From: Pseudodesulfovibrio aespoeensis Aspo-2
GTDB lineage: Bacteria > Desulfobacterota > Desulfovibrionia > Desulfovibrionales > Desulfovibrionaceae
DNA length: 64,000 nt
Direction: 5' to 3'
Assembly: GCF_000176915.2 (NCBI RefSeq)
Contig: NC_014844.1
Coordinates: 3,038,001 to 3,102,000, forward strand
Below are positions 41,652 through 48,799 of the stretch, piece after piece (position 1 is the first letter of the stretch; the number at the start of each line of letters is the position of its first letter). The notes under the pieces are model-generated. The model was not told the DNA's origin, searched no databases, and saw nothing but the letters and a program-made list of their open reading frames with translations. The position numbers were made by a program, and so were the translations under genes.

Positions 41652-42191
41652 TCAGCTCCGGACAAGACAGACACGGTCTTCGTCGTCGCGCTCGACCACC
41701 ATGACGTTGACATGCTCATCGCCCAGGGTATCGAGCTTCTTGCCCACATAGTCGGCCTGGATGGGCAGTTCGCGATGCCCCCTGTCCACCAGGACCAGCA
41801 GCTCCACGCGCCGGGGCCTGCCGTAGTCGAGGATAGCCTCCAGGGCCGCGCGGGTGGTGCGCCCGGAGTAGAGCACATCGTCCACCAGCACGACGGACGC
41901 GCCCTCGATGTCAAAACCTATCTCGGAACAGTTGATGGTGGGCGCAAGCTCCAGGTTGGTGGTCCAGTCGTCGCGGTAGAGGTTGATGTCGAGCTTGCCC
42001 AGGGGAATCTTGCGCCCCAGCCGCTCGTCGAGCCGTCGCTTGAGCCGCTCGGCAAGGTCCGCCCCGCGCCGCTGGACGCCGATGATGACCAGCCGCTCGT
42101 CCTCGCCGCGGCGCTCAAAGACCTCGAGGGCCAGCCGCTCCAGGGTTCTGTCCATATCCCGCGCGTTCAGGATGGTGCCGCATTCTTTCAT
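41652..42191 (-). CDS. pyrR: Pyrimidine operon regulator / uracil phosphoribosyltransferase PyrR
   Basis: This 179-residue protein has the phosphoribosyltransferase signature VVLVDDVLYSGRTTRAAL near residues 101-118 and the usual PyrR N-terminus (ARDMDRTLERLALEV). PyrR proteins bind pyr-operon leader RNA in response to UMP/UTP and have weak uracil phosphoribosyltransferase activity. No pyrimidine genes are adjacent, so here it may act at a distance or as an enzyme. The coding start at 42191 is the family start. Confidence 0.9.
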   Translation of the reverse strand: MKECGTILNARDMDRTLERLALEVFERRGEDERLVIIGVQRRGADLAERLKRRLDERLGRKIPLGKLDINLYRDDWTTNLELAPTINCSEIGFDIEGASVVLVDDVLYSGRTTRAALEAILDYGRPRRVELLVLVDRGHRELPIQADYVGKKLDTLGDEHVNVMVVERDDEDRVCLVRS

Positions 42192-42292
42192 CTCGTGCCT
42201 CGCTTGCCCGTGGGACGTGTTGCAACGTCTGAAATTATCCCATCAATCACGGGGGGTCAACAGCCACGCCGGATTCCCCCCTTTTTTTGCGT

Positions 42293-42321
42293 TTGACAAA
42301 GCGCATCTTTGATCTTACCTC
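42293..42321 (+). promoter_or_regulatory. Likely sigma-70 promoter of the HesB-like selenoprotein
   Basis: TTGACA at 42293-42298 is followed, 16-17 nt later, by a weak TTACCT/TACCTC. It lies about 35 nt upstream of the first HesB-like gene. A G-rich and C-rich pair around 42251-42281 followed by T runs lies just before it. Confidence 0.45.
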
Positions 42322-42353
42322 TTCCTTTCCCGACCATCGAACAGGAGGCACCA

Positions 42354-42677
42354 ATGCTTGATGTAACAGACGCCGCCAAGAAGCAGCTCGAAGGCTACTT
42401 CAGCGACAAGACCCCTTCCCCCATCCGCGTGTATCTCGCGGAGGGCGGTTGAGCAGGCCCTCGCCTGACCCTGGCTCTGGACGAGCCTAACGAAAAAGAC
42501 GAAGTATTCGAGACGGACGGATTCACCTTTTTGATCGACAAGGGCCTCAAAACCCAGACCGGCGCGGTAAAGATCGACATGACCTACTACGGTTTCGTCG
42601 TCGAGTCCGAGAACCCGGTCGGCGGCGGCAGCAGTTGCAGCACCGGCGGGTGCAGCAGCGGCTCCTGCTCCTGCTAG
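42354..42677 (+). CDS. HesB/IscA-like selenoprotein (in-frame TGA at codon 33)
   Basis: Read through one TGA, this gene gives 107 residues of the IscA/HesB A-type Fe-S carrier family. The TGA (42450-42452, residue 33) lies in AEGG-TGA-AGPRLTLALDE. The neighbouring paralog has ADGGCSGPRLSLALDE with Cys33, so the TGA stands for that conserved Cys, most simply as selenocysteine. A hairpin (CAGGC at 42454-42458 with GCCTG at 42463-42467, or an overlapping GAGC/GCTC pairing) sits directly downstream where a bacterial SECIS is expected. HesB-like selenoproteins are known in deltaproteobacteria. Cys95, 100, 105 and 107 form a tail. AGGAGG precedes the ATG. Confidence 0.85.
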
Positions 42678-42702
42678 ATCAGTCCGACCGACCGTTGACA
42701 AA

Positions 42703-42734
42703 GCGGCGTCTCGTTATGGGACGCCGTTTTTTTT
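42703..42734 (+). terminator. Rho-independent terminator after the selenoprotein gene
   Basis: A 7-bp CGGCGTC/GACGCCG stem (42704-42710 with 42720-42726) is followed by eight T. It separates the two HesB-like genes into different transcripts. Confidence 0.85.
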
Positions 42735-42745
42735 CACCTAGCCAC

Positions 42746-42773
42746 TGGACAAGCAATGGTTACTAGTTACAAT
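42746..42773 (+). promoter_or_regulatory. Sigma-70 promoter of the Cys-type HesB gene
   Basis: TGGACA (42746-42751) and TACAAT (42768-42773) are 16 bp apart, about 30 nt before the start codon. The second copy therefore has its own promoter. Confidence 0.65.
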
Positions 42774-42803
42774 AAGCGAAACCCAACCAACACAGGAGAT
42801 GCC

Positions 42804-43136
42804 ATGATCACCGTAACCGAATCCGCCCAGAAGGAACTGACCACCTACTTTGAGGGCAAGAAAATCGAACCCATCCGATTGCATCTGGCCGACGGCGGCT
42901 GCTCCGGCCCCCGCCTCTCCCTGGCCCTGGACGAAGTGCGCGACGGCGACAAGTCCGTGGAGCAGGGCGCGTTCACCTTCCTGATCCAGGAAGAACTGGC
43001 CGAGGCCGCAGGTGCCATCACCATAGACATGTCCCAGTACGGCTTCCAGATCGCCTCGGAAAACCCCATGGGCGGCGTCTCCGGCTGCGGCTGCTCCTCC
43101 GGTGGCGGCTGCTCCTCGGGAAGCTGCGGCTGCTAG
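42804..43136 (+). CDS. HesB/IscA-like protein (Cys form)
   Basis: This 110-residue protein is the cysteine-containing paralog of the upstream selenoprotein. The single N-terminal ligand Cys33 lies in ADGGCSGPRLSL. A longer Gly/Cys tail (SGCGCSSGGGCSSGSCGC) provides further cysteines. A-type carriers hold and transfer Fe-S clusters, and IscA family members use this Cys plus C-terminal ones. The two genes are about 50-60% alike by eye, suggesting a duplication in which one copy gained or kept selenocysteine. AGGAG precedes the ATG. Confidence 0.85.
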   Translation: MITVTESAQKELTTYFEGKKIEPIRLHLADGGCSGPRLSLALDEVRDGDKSVEQGAFTFLIQEELAEAAGAITIDMSQYGFQIASENPMGGVSGCGCSSGGGCSSGSCGC

Positions 43137-43156
43137 AGCCGATCCACACCACCCAA

Positions 43157-43200
43157 AACGCAAGGCCGACAGGGAGTTCTCTCCCTGTCGGCCTTGCGTT
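43157..43200. terminator. Bidirectional terminator
   Basis: A perfect 20-bp stem (43157-43176 with 43181-43200) and a TTCT loop. The plus strand continues TTTTG and the minus strand is flanked by TTTT-like sequence, so it can stop transcription in both directions. Confidence 0.88.
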
Positions 43201-43281
43201 TTGTCGGCCCCAATCAAAAGGGGCGACGCTCCTGGCGCCGCCCCATCCGATGAGGACCGCAATCCCGGACGAGAGCCGGGG

Positions 43282-44520
43282 TTAACCGAAAGTCCTTTCG
43301 TCCACGAGTCTTGGCGCGTCCGCCGGGAGCGTGCCCGGCCTGACCACCTCGACCACGGGTCTGAGCTTCATTGTGGCCTGGAAATCAGCGGCAAAGGCGT
43401 CTGCATCGATTTCCACCGCTGTTTCCAGTAGCACGACAAGGGCGTCTCGTCCACCCGGATTCCTCACCCTGATCTGCCACGCACACACATCGGGATACCG
43501 GGCGCACACACCCCCGGCCTGACCCGGATAGATGAACTGCCCCTTGACCTTGGCCGTGTCGTCGGCCCGCCCCTTCCAACCCGTCAGCCTGCGCGCCGTG
43601 CGCCCGCAGCCGCACTTCGAAACGTCAATGGACGACAAATCCCCCGTGGCCAGCCGCACCAGCGGATACTCGGTGAAGAACGGGGTGACCACCACCTCGC
43701 CCACCTCGCCGTCGGCCACGGGCTCACCCGTGGCCGGGTCGCAAATCTCCACATGCCGGAAGTTGGACAAATGCATGCCGCCAAGCTCCATGCACTCGTA
43801 GGCGATGCAGCCCACGTCCGCCGTGCCGTACCCCTGGCGCACCGTGATGCCGAACATCTCCTCCACCTCGCGCCGCAGGCTCTCGGGCAGCGGCTCGGCA
43901 GCCACATACGCCTTCTTGAGCCGAAAATCCCGCGCCAGATCATACCCCATGGCCACCGCCTTCTCGCCGATCACCTTGAGATAGCTGGCCATGCCCACAA
44001 AGGCCGTCACCGGCAGCCGGGTCATGAACTCGACCTGCTTCTCGGTATTGCCCGGCCCGGCCGGAATCACGGCGCACCCGATGGCCCGCAGCGGCTGCTC
44101 CAGCATCAGCCCCGCCGGAGTCATGTGGTAGGAAAAAGTCATCTGCGCCAGATCACCGGGCCGGAACCCGGCAGCAAAGAACCCCTCGGCCCACGCCCAG
44201 TAATCCGGCTCCGCGCCCTCGGGATCAAATATCGGCCCCGGCGACTGGTAGATCCGCCCAAGCCGCCCCGGCTCGCACCCCAGGAACCACTCAAGGCCAT
44301 GCTCGGCCTGCAACCCGATGATCTCCCGCTTCCTGAGCACCGGGATCCTGCCGAAATCCTCAAACCCCTTGAAATCCTTGGCGCACGCCCCAAGGCCCTC
44401 CAGCCGCGCCCGAAACTCGCCCGACGACCGCTCGGCCTCAAGCAGCACCTCGCGCACCGCCTTCCACTTGCGCTTCATCCGCTTCTCGCGCGGCTCGGTC
44501 TCATACTCGTGATAATACAT
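43282..44520 (-). CDS. Phenylacetate-CoA ligase-like AMP-binding enzyme
   Basis: This 412-residue adenylate-forming enzyme is close to the PaaK family. Visible features are the loop YQSPGPIFDPEG, the middle region SYHMTPAGLMLEQPLRAIGC, the adenine/acceptor segment QGYGTADVGCIAYECM, and RLTGWKGRADDTAKVKGQFIYP. These enzymes convert an aryl or acyl acid to a CoA thioester. It is the last gene of a minus-strand cluster with liv-type transport genes, so it probably activates an imported carboxylic acid. Its GGAGG ribosome site lies inside a repeated intergenic element. Confidence 0.8.
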   Translation of the reverse strand: MYYHEYETEPREKRMKRKWKAVREVLLEAERSSGEFRARLEGLGACAKDFKGFEDFGRIPVLRKREIIGLQAEHGLEWFLGCEPGRLGRIYQSPGPIFDPEGAEPDYWAWAEGFFAAGFRPGDLAQMTFSYHMTPAGLMLEQPLRAIGCAVIPAGPGNTEKQVEFMTRLPVTAFVGMASYLKVIGEKAVAMGYDLARDFRLKKAYVAAEPLPESLRREVEEMFGITVRQGYGTADVGCIAYECMELGGMHLSNFRHVEICDPATGEPVADGEVGEVVVTPFFTEYPLVRLATGDLSSIDVSKCGCGRTARRLTGWKGRADDTAKVKGQFIYPGQAGGVCARYPDVCAWQIRVRNPGGRDALVVLLETAVEIDADAFAADFQATMKLRPVVEVVRPGTLPADAPRLVDERTFG

Positions 44521-44528
44521 AGAAGGAT

Positions 44529-44600
44529 GCCTCCGGCGGCCAGAGAACCTTTTGAAAAAGGTTCTCTGGACTCTCCAAAACTTTTTGGCTCTCCGCCGCC
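44529..44600. repeat. 72-bp repeated intergenic element, copy A
   Basis: This copy matches 45704-45776 almost base for base. It starts GCCTCCGGCGGCCAGAGAAC, contains a hairpin (AGAGAACCTTTT with AAAAGGTTCTCT) and ends CTCCGCCGCC. Read on the minus strand, its left end supplies the GGAGG Shine-Dalgarno 9 nt before the PaaK-like ATG. Confidence 0.85.
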
Positions 44601-44800
44601 TGGAAGAACCCAGGACAACCTGGTCATTGACGGCGGCGAAGATGGCGTTGATCTTCAACAGTCAACCCCAGCTTACGACAACTCCAAAAAAAGCTCCACC
44701 ATGACCGACTCTTTTTCATCCAGGCCCAGCCCCTCTGCTCACCCCCCGCCCCACCCACAAAACGTTTAGGGGAAAGGAGGGGTTGGGGGTCTGGGGGAAG

Positions 44801-44840
44801 GGGAGGAAAACTCCCTTTTCGCAAAGGGGGTTTTCCTCCC
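44801..44840 (-). terminator. Hairpin terminator after livF
   Basis: An 18-bp stem (44801-44818 with 44823-44840) with one G-T pair and a TCGC loop lies 40 nt after the livF stop. The A/T part of the stem replaces a classic T-tract. Confidence 0.6.
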
Positions 44841-44880
44841 CTTCCTCCAGCCGCCGGAGGCACCGCCCCCACACCCGCGG

Positions 44881-45696
44881 CTATCCCAGCCAGCGTTTTC
44901 TCCGGCGGTAGTGCTTCACGTCGCGGTAGCTGCGCCGGTCGCCGGAGTGTCCCATGCCGAGGTAGAATTCCTGCACGTCCGGGTTGTGCAGCAGGTCGGC
45001 GGCCTTGCCTTCCATGACCACACGGCCATTTTCCATGATGTATGCCTGCCCGGCCACGGACAGGGCGGCCCTGGCGTTCTGCTCCACAAGCAGCACGGTT
45101 ACGCCTTCGGCGGAATTGATTTTCTTGATGATCTCGAAAATTTCCTCGACCAGGAGCGGAGCCAGGCCAAGGGACGGCTCGTCCAGGAGCAGCAGCTGGG
45201 GCCGGGCCATGATGGCGCGGCCAATGGCGCACATCTGCTGCTCGCCGCCGGACATGTAGCCCGCGAGCTGCTTGCGCCGCTCGCGGAGCCTCGGAAAGTA
45301 GTCGTAGACCTTTTCCAGCCCCCCGGCGATCTCGGAGCGCGGGCGGGTGAACGCGCCGCAGCGCAGGTTTTCCTCCACGGTCAGATCCTCGAAGATGCGG
45401 CGGCCCTCCATGACCTGAAAGATACCCTTGCGCACGATCTTTTCCGGGATCAGGTGCTGGATGGGCTCGCCCTGATAGAGAACCGACCCGTCCGTGACCT
45501 CGCCGTCCTCGCATTCGAGCAGGCCGGAGATCGCCTTGAGCGTGGTGGACTTGCCCGCGCCGTTGGCCCCGAGCAGGGCCGTGATCTCGCCGCGCGGGCA
45601 GGCCAGGGAAAGCCCCTTGAGCACCAGCACCACGTCGTTGTAGACCACTTCGAGGTTCTCGACCTTGAGAATATCGTTCACTGTGCCTCCGGCCAT
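44881..45696 (-). CDS. livF: ABC transporter ATPase LivF
   Basis: This 271-residue ATPase powers a branched-chain-type (HAAT family) importer. Walker A is GANGAGKST near residues 43-51, the signature is YMSGGEQQM and Walker B is LLLLDEPSLGLAP. The Arg/Tyr-rich C-terminus (RRSYRDVKHYRRRKRW) is longer than usual. The start at 45696 has GGAGG 8 nt upstream, inside repeat copy B; a GTG at 45681 (VNDILKVEN) also has a site and may be used. It belongs with livG, livH and livM, from which the sulfotransferase gene separates it. Confidence 0.88.
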   Translation of the reverse strand: MAGGTVNDILKVENLEVVYNDVVLVLKGLSLACPRGEITALLGANGAGKSTTLKAISGLLECEDGEVTDGSVLYQGEPIQHLIPEKIVRKGIFQVMEGRRIFEDLTVEENLRCGAFTRPRSEIAGGLEKVYDYFPRLRERRKQLAGYMSGGEQQMCAIGRAIMARPQLLLLDEPSLGLAPLLVEEIFEIIKKINSAEGVTVLLVEQNARAALSVAGQAYIMENGRVVMEGKAADLLHNPDVQEFYLGMGHSGDRRSYRDVKHYRRRKRWLG

Positions 45697-46047
45697 GTGG
45701 TTTGCCTCCGGCGGCCAGAGAACCTTTTCGAAAAAGGTTCTCTGGACTCTCCAAAACTTTTTGGCTCTCCGCCGCCAGGCTGGGCTGGGAGAACCAAGCG
45801 ACGGAGAGCGGCGGAGATGGCGTAGATGCTCGAAAAAGCGAGCTTTTTATTGTTGTTTCGCACAAAGGGCCGCTCAACGCGGACATGCGCCCCTCTACGC
45901 CGCCATCAAACTCTCCCAAATTTCCTGCCCTTCCTGGCGGTGGAGCCCCAAAAAGTTTGGGAGCAACGGGCCGAGGCGACATAATTTCTTTCCCGGTGCT
46001 AAAAACAGAAGGATTCCCCAACTAATTTAGCGACGCAGCACTTACTG
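45697..46047. other. Intergenic region with repeat copy B
   Basis: This 351-nt stretch holds repeat copy B (45704-45776) and a GCTCG-AAAAAG-CGAGC hairpin with TTTTT near 45829-45851. A TTTGGGAG/CTCCCAAA pair flanks 45912-45965. No coding signal was found. It marks the left boundary of the AT-rich sulfotransferase gene. Confidence 0.55.
45704..45776. repeat. 73-bp repeated intergenic element, copy B
   Basis: This is copy B of the element at 44529-44600, with a single extra base in the hairpin loop. Its left end supplies, on the minus strand, the Shine-Dalgarno of livF. Similarity continues weakly on the right side (GGCGGAGATGGCGTAGATG versus GGCGAAGATGGCGTTGATC). Confidence 0.85.
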
Positions 46048-47310
46048 CTATTCATCATTTTGGATAAATTTATGGTACTCATCAATTAAGCATTCTGTTT
46101 TGGTAACTTCGGATGATAAGGTATAAAGTTCATTTTCCATTTGTGGTACACTTCCCCAATTTTTAACAGTACGCTTCCCGAGGCTCTGTATCGTTTTGTG
46201 GAAAAAACACCGCCATTTTGTGTTAAACGAACGATCATATTTTCTTTTTTTCAAGTAGTATTTGAGCCGCATGTAGTTGAGAACTCGAAATTTTGCCAGA
46301 CATGCAATGTCAATCCATAGCTTGTTCAATAGGATTAGCGCCATCTCGCACTCGCCTTCTTTGAATCGATCTTTTTCATTATTAGCTGTCGAGTACAGGT
46401 CACTTTCATCGAAGAGCGGTTTTTTGTTATTAAAAAACTTTTTAGACACAGAGTTATTGGTATCTTCATATTTCTTCATGAACTCAATTCGTTCAGTTCT
46501 GGAGAACAGTCTTTTATTGCCGGTTATTCCTATTGCTTCATTGATTGTTTTTAAAGTCACCCACAGAAATGACGATTCAAAATGAAAGTTGTAGTTTTTG
46601 GGGCCATTGATTTTGTAAAAAGAGGCCATCTTCCGGGCGAGTTCTATAAATCTACCGTCGAGACTAACGTTTACTGTTTTCTCAGGGATAGTAAATTCTG
46701 GATCCCACTGTAGCCCACCGGCAGAAATAAAATCATTAAATATTGACCCACTCTCAAAGGCACCGCGTTCATAAACTCTTACAACTAGTTTATCTTGGGG
46801 TCTAAGATGATCACTCATGATGTTTAGCCAGCGTGAATACTCATAGACTTTCGTGGTTTGTCCGTAATCAAATATCATATAATCATCAGATGGAGACGGG
46901 TTAAATTTTCTAAACTCCCCGTGCACGATGTTCTGTCCGTACAATGATTCATAATGGAGATCTTGTCGACGTATGTATACTATAATTGTGATGGGATTTT
47001 CAGGAAGTAGTTTGGTCAAATCCAATACAAACTCCGGGCGTTCTTCAACAATGTTTGAAAAACTTTCATTGCTGTACATGACGCTGCTATGTTGCAATGA
47101 TAATTTTATAGGCTTCCAAAGTTCTTCGACAGGAACGGTGGCGTCCTCTCGGTTTCGGTAAATGGGCCAAGCCATATACAGCCTTGTTGGATTAATTATG
47201 TAGTTTACGCGTTGTCGCTTCAAGATATTTGTATTTATTTCCAGAAAACTCTGAATGGCAGTGGTCCCTGTTTTTTGCAGTCCAACATGAAGAATCAATC
47301 TGTTTTCCAT
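46048..47310 (-). CDS. Sulfotransferase-like P-loop protein, AT-rich, probably acquired
   Basis: This 420-residue cytoplasmic protein starts ENRLILHVGLQKTGTTAIQS, the PAPS 5'-phosphosulfate loop of sulfotransferases. A later segment (IIVYIRRQDLHYESLYGQ) fits the 3'-phosphate region. It probably sulfates a sugar or surface glycan, but the acceptor is unknown. Its base composition is clearly lower in GC than all neighbours (many AAA, ATT and TTT codons). It lies between livF and the substrate-binding gene of one transport cluster. Both points suggest horizontal transfer into the locus. Confidence 0.78.
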   Translation of the reverse strand: MENRLILHVGLQKTGTTAIQSFLEINTNILKRQRVNYIINPTRLYMAWPIYRNREDATVPVEELWKPIKLSLQHSSVMYSNESFSNIVEERPEFVLDLTKLLPENPITIIVYIRRQDLHYESLYGQNIVHGEFRKFNPSPSDDYMIFDYGQTTKVYEYSRWLNIMSDHLRPQDKLVVRVYERGAFESGSIFNDFISAGGLQWDPEFTIPEKTVNVSLDGRFIELARKMASFYKINGPKNYNFHFESSFLWVTLKTINEAIGITGNKRLFSRTERIEFMKKYEDTNNSVSKKFFNNKKPLFDESDLYSTANNEKDRFKEGECEMALILLNKLWIDIACLAKFRVLNYMRLKYYLKKRKYDRSFNTKWRCFFHKTIQSLGKRTVKNWGSVPQMENELYTLSSEVTKTECLIDEYHKFIQNDE

Positions 47311-47404
47311 GATTGTTATTCCTTATTCTTGGCAAGGCAGTATTACCATCGTTTCTCTTTTCCTCTAAACAACCTATTGCCTAGACAAAATAAAGAAAGG
47401 CGGT

Positions 47405-47438
47405 CCGGGGGGAAACTTTTCCAAAAGTTTCCCCCCGG
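47405..47438 (-). terminator. Terminator after the substrate-binding protein gene
   Basis: A perfect 16-bp stem (47405-47420 with 47423-47438) lies 16 nt beyond the stop of the binding-protein gene. On the minus strand it is followed by a T-containing tract (CTTTCTTT). Confidence 0.75.
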
Positions 47439-47453
47439 TTCATCATGCAACTT

Positions 47454-48710
47454 TTAATGCCCCAGCCAGTCGGCGCGGCGTTCGAGGATTTCCTCTTTGA
47501 CAAAGGTGAGCTTCCCGTCCTTGAAGGTATAGAGGAACACGGCCATGTTCGGGCGGTGATCATCCGGGAAGAAGGAGATGAGCGGTGCCAGTCCCATGGG
47601 GTCGAAGTCGCGCAGGGTTTCGGCTGCGATCTTGATGGATTCGCCGGTGACAGGGCCATTGGCGGCAGCCCGCTTCATGCATTCGGCCATGGTCAGAACA
47701 GAGACGAAACCGCGCGTGAAGTGTGTCATCTGCGGCTTGCCTTCGGTCAGCTGTTCAATGGCCTTCATGCCCGGCACGTCCATGCCGTAGACTGCCGCGG
47801 CCTGGTTGGAGTACGAGCCGTCGGCGTCGGCCCCGGCCAGCATGGAGAGGGTTTCGTCAGATCCCCAGATGTTGGTGAAGAACACGGTGGTCATGCCGAT
47901 GTTCTTGGCAGACTTGAGGATGACCGAGGTGGACGGGGTGGTGCCGCCGATCCAGCAGAAGTCGGGGGCCTTGTCCTTGAGGGGCAGCAGTTCGGTGGTG
48001 GCGTCGATGGCGTTGAGGGCCACGTTGACCTCGCCCACGATCTCGTAGCCGATCTCGGCGGCGTACTGCTTGCCTGCCTGAATGGGGGCCAGCCCGTAGG
48101 GGTGGTCGGGATAAATGAAGGCGACCTTGGGTGCGCGCTCCTGGGTCCACTGAGAGCGGAAGTGCATCAGGGCGGCCCGCAGCTGGGTCGAGTAGTCGGC
48201 GGAGGTGAAGAAGTTGTAGGGGGCGGTCCTCGGATCGGTCAGGTGGGCCGAGTAGGAGGCCGAGAAGTTGGGGATCATGTCCTTGGCCAGGGTACGGACC
48301 AGGGCCTCGGTCACTGCCGAGCCGAATCCCTGGATGCAGACCACCTTGTCGGTGTTGACCATCTTCTTGTAGAGCGAGAGGCCCTGCTGGACGTTGTAGG
48401 CGGTGTCCTGCAGATCAAATGAGAGCATGCGGCCATTGATGCCGCCGTTGTCGTTGACGTACTTGACGGCGGCCTTGATGCCATCTGCATAGGGTACGCC
48501 CACGGACGAGGTGGGGCCGGAGAGGTCGATGAGCCCGCCGACCCTGATGGGCGAGGTGTCGGGCGAGGCGTCTGACGGCGCGGCTTCAGTTGCGGTTTCG
48601 GTTGCGGTTTCGGTTTTCGCCGGTTTTTCTTCCCCGCCTCCGCAGCCAAGCAGCATCAGCCCGGCAAAAAGCGTGATGCATGCTGCGGTTATGATTGTAC
48701 CTATCCTCAT
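47454..48710 (-). CDS. Branched-chain-type ABC substrate-binding lipoprotein
   Basis: This 418-residue periplasmic lipoprotein has a lipobox LLGC (Cys23) followed by a Thr/Glu/Ala linker to residue 55. The mature part matches the LivK/amide-urea family: RVGGLIDLSGPTSSVGVPYADGIKAAVKYVN, INGRMLSFDLQDT and IGGTTPSTSVILKSAKN. It delivers its ligand to the LivHM permease encoded next. The ligand is not evident; the presence of two CoA ligases in the cluster suggests an acid rather than a normal amino acid. Confidence 0.85.
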   Translation of the reverse strand: MRIGTIITAACITLFAGLMLLGCGGGEEKPAKTETATETATEAAPSDASPDTSPIRVGGLIDLSGPTSSVGVPYADGIKAAVKYVNDNGGINGRMLSFDLQDTAYNVQQGLSLYKKMVNTDKVVCIQGFGSAVTEALVRTLAKDMIPNFSASYSAHLTDPRTAPYNFFTSADYSTQLRAALMHFRSQWTQERAPKVAFIYPDHPYGLAPIQAGKQYAAEIGYEIVGEVNVALNAIDATTELLPLKDKAPDFCWIGGTTPSTSVILKSAKNIGMTTVFFTNIWGSDETLSMLAGADADGSYSNQAAAVYGMDVPGMKAIEQLTEGKPQMTHFTRGFVSVLTMAECMKRAAANGPVTGESIKIAAETLRDFDPMGLAPLISFFPDDHRPNMAVFLYTFKDGKLTFVKEEILERRADWLGH

Positions 48711-48799
48711 GTCGTAAACTCCTCAAGGATTGAAGGTTGTCGCGCTCCGCCCCATCCCGGGCCGGTCGCGGTCGCTATGTTCACCCGCCGTGTGCGGGA

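Larger units (their letters stand above)
44521..44880. other. Intergenic region with repeat copy A and a terminator
   Basis: This 360-nt stretch between the PaaK-like and livF genes contains repeat copy A (44529-44600), a GC-rich region and a perfect hairpin (44801-44840). A further GCCGCCGGAGGC fragment lies near 44851. No protein-coding signal was found. Confidence 0.6.

Noticed and set aside
42251-42288. G6...C6 followed by seven T before the selenoprotein gene, as a terminator.
   Set aside because: The loop would be 19 nt and no plus-strand gene ends upstream, so a functional terminator is not supported.
42354-42677. Reading the first HesB-like gene as a pseudogene because of the TGA.
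   Set aside because: The frame is intact on both sides, the ribosome site and promoter are good, and the TGA falls exactly on the conserved Cys codon. Selenocysteine explains all of this better than decay.
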